A stretch of DNA of 64,000 nt, taken from assembly GCF_033239625.1 (NCBI RefSeq), contig NZ_BTCK01000028.1:1-64000 (forward strand). The letters are read 5' to 3'. The DNA comes from Paenibacillus_T sp033239625. Lineage in GTDB: Bacteria; Bacillota; Bacilli; Paenibacillales; Paenibacillaceae. The notes beneath the pieces are model-generated. The model saw nothing but the letters and a program-made list of their open reading frames with translations. It had not been told where the DNA came from and did not search any database. The position numbers were made by a program, and so were the translations under genes. Shown here in pieces: positions 58,185 through 64,000 of this stretch. Each line of letters starts with the position of its first letter. Within the stretch, counting starts at the first letter, position 1.

Positions 58185-59421
58185 TAAAGATTATTTGAGT
58201 CAAGAAGAAATTGACGCTTTGCTGAGGCAGTCATCCAGTGATCCTGAGCCTATGACGACCGCAGCGGCAGTGGAAGGAATTGCGAATTTCCTCGATACGA
58301 TCGAACAAGATGCGCTTGGCGAGATCGGCAACATTACGTTCGGCAGCGCAGCGACAGCTTTATCGACACTGCTAGGCAAGAAAGTAGAGATTACAACGCC
58401 GCAGGTCACGCTCGTAAAGCGCTCAGAGCTGAAAGAGGTATTCCCGAAACCGCATGTAGCTGTATCGGTTCAATATGTTGATGGCTTCCAAGGCATTAAC
58501 TCCCTTGTTATCAAGACGCATGACGCGCAAGTCATTGCTGATTTGATGCTTGGCGGTGAAGGCGATGTTCCGCCTGGGGAACTGAATGAGATTCATATTA
58601 GTGCGGTTCAGGAAGCTATGAACCAAATGATGGGCTCTTCTGCAACATCGATGTCGACGATTTTCAACCGTTTCGTTAACATTTCGCCGCCAGGTATCAA
58701 TATTCTGGATGTCGACAACGGCAGTGGCGTGAACACTTTACCGCCGGATGATGAATTCATTAACGTCTCTTTCCGCCTCATGATTGGTGATCTAATCGAT
58801 TCTACCATTATGCAGCTGCTGCCAGTATCGTTCGCTAAGCAAATGGTAGCGACGCTGATGGGCGGCATGGATGAGGCTTCAGCACCAGTTGCAGCGGCTT
58901 CGGCATCCGCGCCAGTACAGACTGCAGCACCAGTTGCAGCAGCTTCAACAGCCGCGCCAGTACCGGCTGCAGCGCCTGTAACTCAGCAGCCGGTAGCTAC
59001 ACCGCCTGCAGCGCCGCAAGCGTCTTATGCGCCGCCACAGCAGGCGTACGCAATGCCGCCGCAAGGCCCGAATACATATGGACAGCATCCAAATCGTAAT
59101 GTGAATGTGCAGCCTGTTCAGTTCGCGAATTTCCAAGGTGCACCTTATGTACAAGCAGACGACACAAATCTCAATTTGCTTCTCGACATTCCACTGAAAG
59201 TAACGGTAGAATTGGGTAGAACCCAGAAGCAGATTAAAGAGATTCTAGAGTTGTCGCAAGGATCGATCATCGAGTTGGACAAGCTTGCTGGTGAGCCAGT
59301 CGATATCCTCGTGAATAACAAACTGATCGCTAAGGGTGAGGTTGTCGTTATTGACGAGAACTTCGGTGTCCGCGTAACGGATATCGTTAGTCAATGGGAC
59401 CGCATGCAAAAAATTCAATAA
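58177..59421 (+). CDS. fliY: Motor switch phosphatase FliY
   Basis: FliN-like switch protein fused to a CheC-type CheY-P phosphatase, typical of Firmicutes. The 414 residues comprise an N-terminal FliM-like peptide (YLSQEEIDALLRQ), the CheC domain with both phosphatase motifs (LGEIGNITFGSAATALSTLLG and HISAVQEAMNQMMGSSATSM, each with the E-xx-N pair), a long Ala/Pro/Gln linker (about 232-315), and a C-terminal SpoA/FliN domain (LLDIPLKVTVELGRTQKQIKEILELSQGSIIELDKLAGEPVDILVNNKLIAKGEVVVIDENFGVRVTDI). Confidence 0.95.
   Translation: MTSKDYLSQEEIDALLRQSSSDPEPMTTAAAVEGIANFLDTIEQDALGEIGNITFGSAATALSTLLGKKVEITTPQVTLVKRSELKEVFPKPHVAVSVQYVDGFQGINSLVIKTHDAQVIADLMLGGEGDVPPGELNEIHISAVQEAMNQMMGSSATSMSTIFNRFVNISPPGINILDVDNGSGVNTLPPDDEFINVSFRLMIGDLIDSTIMQLLPVSFAKQMVATLMGGMDEASAPVAAASASAPVQTAAPVAAASTAAPVPAAAPVTQQPVATPPAAPQASYAPPQQAYAMPPQGPNTYGQHPNRNVNVQPVQFANFQGAPYVQADDTNLNLLLDIPLKVTVELGRTQKQIKEILELSQGSIIELDKLAGEPVDILVNNKLIAKGEVVVIDENFGVRVTDIVSQWDRMQKIQ
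58882..58971 (+). repeat. 45-bp tandem duplication in the fliY linker
   Basis: Two adjacent 45-bp units, each beginning GCACCAGTTGCAGC and ending GGCTGCA or GACTGCA, in frame with fliY. They encode two Ala/Pro/Val-rich linker segments of 15 residues and differ at a few positions. Confidence 0.8.
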
Positions 59422-59444
59422 CATCCTAGGGGGAAATGTGAACG

Positions 59445-59807
59445 ATGGCTAACCGTATTTTAATCGTAGATGACGCAGCATTCATGCGTATGATGATCCG
59501 TGATATTTTGACAAAAAATGGGTACGAAGTCGTAGGTGAAGCGCCAGACGGCTCGGTTGCTGTCGAAAAGTTCAAGGAACTTAAGCCAGACCTGACGACG
59601 ATGGATATTACGATGCCTGAGATGGACGGTATCGCTGCACTGAAAGAAATCAAGAAGCTTGATCCGAACGCGAAAGTCATCATGTGCTCCGCAATGGGCC
59701 AGCAGGCGATGGTAATCGACGCCATTCAAGCAGGTGCCAAGGACTTCATCGTTAAACCTTTCCAAGCGGATCGTGTAATCGAAGCAATCAAGAAAACGCT
59801 GGGATAG
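59445..59807 (+). CDS. cheY: Chemotaxis response regulator CheY
   Basis: Phosphorylated by CheA; CheY-P binds the switch and in Bacilli favours counter-clockwise rotation. The 120-residue receiver domain has the acidic pair Asp9-Asp10 (VDDAAFMR), phospho-acceptor Asp54 (MDITMPEMDG), Ser82 and Lys104 (KPF). It sits immediately after its phosphatase fliY. Confidence 0.96.
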   Translation: MANRILIVDDAAFMRMMIRDILTKNGYEVVGEAPDGSVAVEKFKELKPDLTTMDITMPEMDGIAALKEIKKLDPNAKVIMCSAMGQQAMVIDAIQAGAKDFIVKPFQADRVIEAIKKTLG

Positions 59808-59819
59808 GACTTAAGCCTT

Positions 59820-60443
59820 ATGAATAACAGCCAGCTTCGTGTCGCGGCGCTCGCGACAGCCATCCTACCATTCTTGGCCGGGAAGGCTGCCGCGGCGTCC
59901 GAAGGACTGGATACGACGGAAAGCGTACTGCATGCCGATACGAATTACACAGGGACACTTATCACTGTCATGATTGTATTGGCCGTCATTATCGGTCTAA
60001 TCATTCTTTTAATCAAACTGCTTGCTCGACGCAATCGAGGATGGGGAGCTAACCGGGCGCTTCGTACGCTTGGTGGCGTGCCGCTAGGCCAGCACAAATC
60101 GCTTCAGGTTGTCGAATTAGCCGGCAAAGTGTATGTAGTTGGTGTCGGCGAGAATATTACGCTGATCGATAAGTTGGATGATCCAGAGCAAGCGACTCAT
60201 ATCATTAACCTTATGGAGCAGAGCAATGCGATAAGCTGGAACCCTGCAGCACTTTCGGATCTGATCGGTAAGCTGAAGAAGAACAACCGTGCGAATGACA
60301 ATGCTGAATCGGAGCAGTCGTCCGAAGGGCCGGATTTCGAGAGAATGCTCCGCCGCAAGCTAGACGAGCAGTCGCAGCGCAAGCAGCAAGTCGAAACACT
60401 GCTGCGTACCCCAAATCAAAGCGATCGGTTGATGGACGAATGA
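59820..60443 (+). CDS. fliO: Flagellar export gate accessory protein FliO (FliZ)
   Basis: Helps assemble the FliP ring of the export gate. The 207 residues start with a probable signal peptide (VAALATAILPFLAGKAAAA), have one transmembrane helix (about 41-63, LITVMIVLAVIIGLIILLIKLL), then the conserved LGGVPLGQHKSLQVVELAGKVYVVGVGENITLIDKLDD domain and a charged Gln/Arg-rich tail. fliP overlaps its stop by 4 bp. Confidence 0.9.
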   Translation: MNNSQLRVAALATAILPFLAGKAAAASEGLDTTESVLHADTNYTGTLITVMIVLAVIIGLIILLIKLLARRNRGWGANRALRTLGGVPLGQHKSLQVVELAGKVYVVGVGENITLIDKLDDPEQATHIINLMEQSNAISWNPAALSDLIGKLKKNNRANDNAESEQSSEGPDFERMLRRKLDEQSQRKQQVETLLRTPNQSDRLMDE

Positions 60444-61198
60444 AAACAAAATGGATTTTAGCAGCCGCTTTCGTGCAATTGCTGATGTTGGGATTGTTCC
60501 ATTCTCATGCGTATGCAGAACCGCTTCCGAATGTCAGTATCTCAATCGGAGATGAGACGGAAGGGTCGGGCTCAAGTGCCATATCGATTGTTCTGATGCT
60601 GACTGTGCTTAGTATCGCGCCAGCGATACTGATGCTGATGACAAGCTTCACTCGAATCGTCATTGTACTTGGCTTCGTCCGTACTTCACTCGGAACGCAG
60701 TCATCACCACCCAATCAGGTGTTGATCGGACTTGCGATGTTTTTGACCTTCTTCATCATGGCACCAACATTGTCACAGGTGAATCAAGTGGCGCTGCAGC
60801 CGTATTTGAAAGGCGAGATCTCACAGACGCAGGCGTTCGAGAAAGCAGCAGAACCAATGAAGAAGTTTATGTTCTCGCAGACGAGAGAGAAAGACCTTCT
60901 CTTGTTTATGAAGTATACGAAGACGGAGAAACCGAAGAGCTACAAGGATATCCCGATTACCGTTCTTGTTCCGGCGTATGCGATCAGCGAGCTCAAGACT
61001 GCTTTTCAGATGGGCTTCATGATATTCATACCGTTCCTCATCATCGACATGGTCGTATCCAGTACGCTAATGGCAATGGGCATGATGATGTTACCGCCGG
61101 TTATGATCTCGCTGCCATTCAAGATATTGCTCTTCATCCTAGTGGATGGCTGGTACTTAGTCGTCAAGTCACTGCTGATGAGCTTTAATATGAGTTAG
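60440..61198 (+). CDS. fliP: Flagellar export gate protein FliP
   Basis: Core of the FliPQR export channel. The 252 residues have a cleavable signal peptide (about 1-26), four transmembrane helices, and the two family signatures MMTSFTRIVIVLGFVRTSLGTQSSPPNQVLIGLAMFLTFFIM and FMIFIPFLIIDMVVSSTLMAMGMMMLPPVMISLPFKILLFILVDGW. Confidence 0.96.
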   Translation: MKTKWILAAAFVQLLMLGLFHSHAYAEPLPNVSISIGDETEGSGSSAISIVLMLTVLSIAPAILMLMTSFTRIVIVLGFVRTSLGTQSSPPNQVLIGLAMFLTFFIMAPTLSQVNQVALQPYLKGEISQTQAFEKAAEPMKKFMFSQTREKDLLLFMKYTKTEKPKSYKDIPITVLVPAYAISELKTAFQMGFMIFIPFLIIDMVVSSTLMAMGMMMLPPVMISLPFKILLFILVDGWYLVVKSLLMSFNMS

Positions 61199-61217
61199 CG
61201 GAAGGGAACGAACAGCG

Positions 61218-61487
61218 ATGAGTGCGGAATTTATTATCGGGCTGGCAAGTCAAGCTGTATTCACGATACTCAAGGCAAGCGCTCCCATGCTCGTAATTGG
61301 TCTAGTCGTCGGTTTGATCGTTAGTATTTTTCAAGCCACCACCCAGATTCAAGAGCAGACGCTCGCATTCGTGCCGAAGATCGTAGCCGTGTTTGCTTCC
61401 ATTATCATTTTCGGACCTTGGATTCTGAATACGCTGGTAGACTTCACATTTAACATCTTGAACAACTTGTATAAATACATCGGATAG
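61218..61487 (+). CDS. fliQ: Flagellar export gate protein FliQ
   Basis: An 89-residue two-helix gate subunit. It shows ASAPMLVIGLVVGLIVSIFQATTQIQEQTLAFVPKIVAVFASIIIFGPWIL, the FliQ signature. ATG 61218 has GGAAGGG upstream. The three gate genes fliP, fliQ and fliR are adjacent, as is usual. Confidence 0.96.
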   Translation: MSAEFIIGLASQAVFTILKASAPMLVIGLVVGLIVSIFQATTQIQEQTLAFVPKIVAVFASIIIFGPWILNTLVDFTFNILNNLYKYIG

Positions 61488-61500
61488 GCTGGTTGAAAGG

Positions 61501-62292
61501 ATGGAGCTGATCGCACAGGGGTTCCCTATTTTTTTGCTGATATTTTGTCGAATGACAGCGTTTTTCGTCGTAGCTCCCATTTTTTCCATGAGAATGGTAC
61601 CGGCTACGTTCAAAATCGGCATCGGTTTCTTCCTATCGCTAATCGTATTTCTTACTTACGGAGTGAAACAGACTGTCGATCTAGACGCTGCTTATGCCTT
61701 ACTCGTCATTCGTGAAGTATTGGTCGGTCTGCTTCTCGGATTTGTCGTCTATCTGTTCTTTACGGTCGTTCAGACCGCAGGCGCACTCATGGATATCTCG
61801 ATGGGCTTCGCAATGTCCAACATCATCGACCCGATGACAGGTGTCTCGGCGCCAATCTTAGGAAACTTTAAGCATCTGGTGCTCATCATGGTGTTCCTGA
61901 CCTTGAACGGTCACCATTACTTGCTCACAGCATTAATGGACAGCTATCAGTGGCTTCCACTAGATAACGATTTATTCAAGCACATGTATGACGGGAAGGT
62001 TTCCGACTTTGTTCTTTCAACCTTCGCAGAGACGTTCATGATCTCGTTCCAGATTGCATCGCCAATTCTGGTCGCCATGTTTCTGACGGATGTCGGGCTT
62101 GGTTTTCTAGCTAAAACAGCCCCTCAGTACAATGTGTTCGTAATCGGGATGCCGCTCAAAATTTTACTCGGTCTGTTCATACTGGCACTCGTTGTGCCAT
62201 CGTTGTCGAATGTTTTCGATCATTTGTTTACGACGATGTTCGAACGGCTTCACCAGTTGTTAGCGATGCTGCAGCGACCGAATGCAGGCTAG
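61501..62292 (+). CDS. fliR: Flagellar export gate protein FliR
   Basis: The 263-residue gate subunit has six predicted transmembrane helices and the FliR motifs FCRMTAFFVVAPIFSMRMVPATFKIGIGFFLSLIV, REVLVGLLLGFVVYLFFTVVQTAGALMDISMGFAMSNIIDP and GLGFLAKTAPQYNVFVIGMPLKILLGL. The start has only AAAGG immediately upstream, so coupling to fliQ is likely. Confidence 0.94.
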   Translation: MELIAQGFPIFLLIFCRMTAFFVVAPIFSMRMVPATFKIGIGFFLSLIVFLTYGVKQTVDLDAAYALLVIREVLVGLLLGFVVYLFFTVVQTAGALMDISMGFAMSNIIDPMTGVSAPILGNFKHLVLIMVFLTLNGHHYLLTALMDSYQWLPLDNDLFKHMYDGKVSDFVLSTFAETFMISFQIASPILVAMFLTDVGLGFLAKTAPQYNVFVIGMPLKILLGLFILALVVPSLSNVFDHLFTTMFERLHQLLAMLQRPNAG

Positions 62293-62342
62293 GTGCCGCC
62301 CACAAGGCGGCAGCTGGTACCGGATAAGGAGGTGACGGCAAA

Positions 62343-63449
62343 GTGGACGACAGAGTCTTATATCGTTTCAAGCTCGATTTGCAGCTGTTCAGTCAAGAGA
62401 AGACAGAGAAGGCGACACCTAAGAAGCAGAATGAGGCTCGGAAGAAAGGCCAAATTGCGAAGTCACATGAATTGCCGGGCGCGTTCATTCTGCTGTTCGT
62501 CTTTATGAGCTTTTTTATGATCGGGCCTTTCTACAAGGATAAAATCGTCGGTTTATTCGGCAGTTTATTCGATGAATGGCTCACGATGGAAGCGACGCCA
62601 GGCAATATCATGTCGCTGATGACAGGTCTAATGTACGAAATGCTTATTATGCTTTCGCCAATCTTCGCTATTTCTGTACTCGTTGCATTGCTCGCCAACT
62701 ATATGCAAGTCGGAATCCTGTTTACAGGACATCCGCTGATGCCGAAGTTCAATAAGCTGAATCCGATTCAAGGCGTTAAAGGCATTATGTCCATGCGTAC
62801 CGTCATTGAGTTTCTCAAGGCGATGCTGAAGCTTCTTATTATCGGATTGGTCGTTTTTCAATCGCTCAAGAGCGATTGGAGCAAGATCCTTCACCTGGAT
62901 CAAATGCCCGTCTCCGAGCTGCTTAGCTTCGTAGGGGGCATTACATTAATGCTAGGCATCAAAATCGGCGTTCTGCTGGTCGTTCTAGCAGTAGGTGACT
63001 TTTTCTACAAGAAATATGAACACGACAAAAACTTGCGAATGTCCAAGCAGGACATTAAAGACGAATTCAAGACCACCGAGGGTAATCCACTTATTAAAGG
63101 TCGAATTCGCGAGCGTCAACGGAAGATGGCGCTTCAACGCATGATGCAGGAAGTACCGAAAGCGGATGTCGTAATTACAAACCCTACTCACTTCGCTGTA
63201 GCATTAAAGTATGATGCCTCCAAAATGGATGCACCTGTCGTAATAGCGAAAGGGATGGATTATGTTGCGCTCCGAATTCGGGAAACAGCCAAGGAGCACG
63301 GCGTCATTACGATGGAAAACAAGCCGCTCGCCAGAGCGCTGTACGACCGTTCGGAAATCGGCGATTCGATTCCTTCGGATTTGTTTCAAGCGGTGGCGGA
63401 AGTGCTGGCATATGTATATAAGCTGAAAGGCCGAGTGAAATCATCTTGA
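62343..63449 (+). CDS. flhB: Flagellar export switch protein FlhB
   Basis: Controls substrate specificity of export through autocleavage. The 368 residues have the N-terminal LQLFSQEKTEKATPKKQNEARKKGQIAKSHELPGAFIL, four transmembrane helices (about 47-215), and the cytoplasmic domain with the cleavage site NPTH (280-283). The C-terminal domain continues FAVALKYDASKMDAPVVIAKG and corresponds to the stand-alone ylqH. GTG 62343 follows AGGAGGTG. Confidence 0.96.
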   Translation: MDDRVLYRFKLDLQLFSQEKTEKATPKKQNEARKKGQIAKSHELPGAFILLFVFMSFFMIGPFYKDKIVGLFGSLFDEWLTMEATPGNIMSLMTGLMYEMLIMLSPIFAISVLVALLANYMQVGILFTGHPLMPKFNKLNPIQGVKGIMSMRTVIEFLKAMLKLLIIGLVVFQSLKSDWSKILHLDQMPVSELLSFVGGITLMLGIKIGVLLVVLAVGDFFYKKYEHDKNLRMSKQDIKDEFKTTEGNPLIKGRIRERQRKMALQRMMQEVPKADVVITNPTHFAVALKYDASKMDAPVVIAKGMDYVALRIRETAKEHGVITMENKPLARALYDRSEIGDSIPSDLFQAVAEVLAYVYKLKGRVKSS

Positions 63450-63465
63450 AACGGGGGAACGCGTC

Positions 63466-64000
63466 ATGAAACCTAGGGACCTGGTCATTTTGATCGGCAT
63501 CATCGGCATTGTGCTCATGATGGTTATTCCCGTCCCAACTGTCCTTATGGACGTGCTTCTCATCATTAATATTTCAGCAGCATTGATGATATTGCTCCTC
63601 TCGATGAATACGAAGGATGCACTGCAGTTCTCGATATTCCCAGCCGTGCTTCTCATTACTACTTTGTTCAGGCTATCGCTTAACGTATCGACAACCCGTA
63701 ACATTCTTAGTAAGCATGAAGCGGGAGAAGTCGTCGAAACGTTCGGTAACTGGGTAGCAGGCGGCGAGATTGCAATCGGTTTCATCGTCTTCCTTATTCT
63801 CGTCGTTGTGCAGTTTATCGTCATTACCAAAGGTTCTGAACGTGTCGCTGAAGTTGCAGCACGATTTACATTGGACGCGATGCCAGGCAAACAGATGAGC
63901 ATCGATGCGGATCTGAATGCAGGGTTAATTAATGAACAGCAAGCAAGAGAACGTCGTACCAAAATCGAGAAGGAAGCTGACTTCTACGGTGCAATGGACG
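63466..64000 (+). CDS. flhA: Flagellar export protein FlhA (5' part; cut by the window end)
   Basis: The first 178 codons of the large export-gate ring protein, about a quarter of the usual length of nearly 680. The reading frame starts ATG 63466 after GGGGGAA and gives a hydrophobic N-terminus with transmembrane helices (LVILIGIIGIVLMMVIPVP, VLLIINISAALMILLLSM). The FHIPEP-family signature RFTLDAMPGKQMSIDADLNAG lies near residue 140. No stop is reached by position 64000. It continues the flhB-flhA order of the operon. Confidence 0.95.
   Translation, partial: MKPRDLVILIGIIGIVLMMVIPVPTVLMDVLLIINISAALMILLLSMNTKDALQFSIFPAVLLITTLFRLSLNVSTTRNILSKHEAGEVVETFGNWVAGGEIAIGFIVFLILVVVQFIVITKGSERVAEVAARFTLDAMPGKQMSIDADLNAGLINEQQARERRTKIEKEADFYGAMD

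Noticed and set aside
59445..59807. CheB or other receiver-effector fusion
   Set aside because: The frame ends right after the receiver domain, so it is a plain CheY.

Overview
The window is a stretch of chromosome from a spore-forming, flagellated, low-to-mid GC Firmicute. It is most likely Paenibacillus or a close relative (Paenibacillaceae). The grounds are an alpha/beta small acid-soluble spore protein, YlbJ, CodY, FapR, strong AGGAGG-type ribosome binding sites, frequent GTG/TTG starts, and the Bacillales gene order rsmD-coaD...rpmF, fapR-plsX-fabHDG-acpP-fabF-rnc-smc-ftsY-ylxM-ffh-rpsP-rimM-trmD-rplS, rbgA-rnhB...sucCD-dprA-topA-trmFO-hslVU-codY-fla/che.

Layout. 0-6 kb is accessory or catabolic: a possible insertion-sequence end at the left edge, a spore protein gene, a ligase-fold protein lacking the catalytic residues of its family, then arginase and proline dehydrogenase divergent from P5C dehydrogenase (arginine and proline to glutamate), and an unknown secreted protein. 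6-11 kb is the rsmD/coaD, ylbJ/tmcAL, DUF177/rpmF block. 11.3-18.7 kb is the fatty-acid and phospholipid regulon (fapR, plsX, fabH, fabD, fabG, acpP, fabF) followed by rnc. A 0.56 kb gene-free, hairpin-dense insert lies between fabH and fabD. 18.9-30.4 kb carries chromosome segregation, the SRP pathway, ribosome maturation and tRNA modification, signal peptidase, rbgA and rnhB. 30.4-33.6 kb holds a mobile-looking repeat, the flagellar-export paralogues ylqG/ylqH, and yraN with comM convergent to it. 35.5-45.5 kb is sucCD, dprA, topA, trmFO, hslVU and codY. From 45.7 kb to the right edge runs the fla/che operon from flgB to a flhA cut by the window end. It includes the rod, MS-ring, switch, ATPase and export gate genes, the hook genes, the CheC-like switch phosphatase fliY and cheY.

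Core genes look intact and almost all read rightward, often with 4-30 bp overlaps. The unusual material is in the gaps. (1) A roughly 450-nt region between fabH and fabD is packed with perfect hairpins, four of which share a GTCCC/GGGAC core, and has at least two possible long-range helices; it is a candidate large structured RNA or non-autonomous element. (2) A dispersed module, TATGCTTACGAAGC followed by a variable hairpin and ending ACTTYAGGAGG in two copies, occurs five times; one copy appears to supply the ribosome binding site of hslV, where xerC usually sits. (3) A second repeat family with ends like GGTTGTTCAAAAAGTCC occurs as one full-length (280 bp) and two shorter copies. (4) The ligase-fold protein at 0.5 kb has lost the nucleotidyl lysine and both catalytic glutamates. 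(5) fapR has its Shine-Dalgarno placed for an AUC start codon.

No tRNA, rRNA or CRISPR array was seen.
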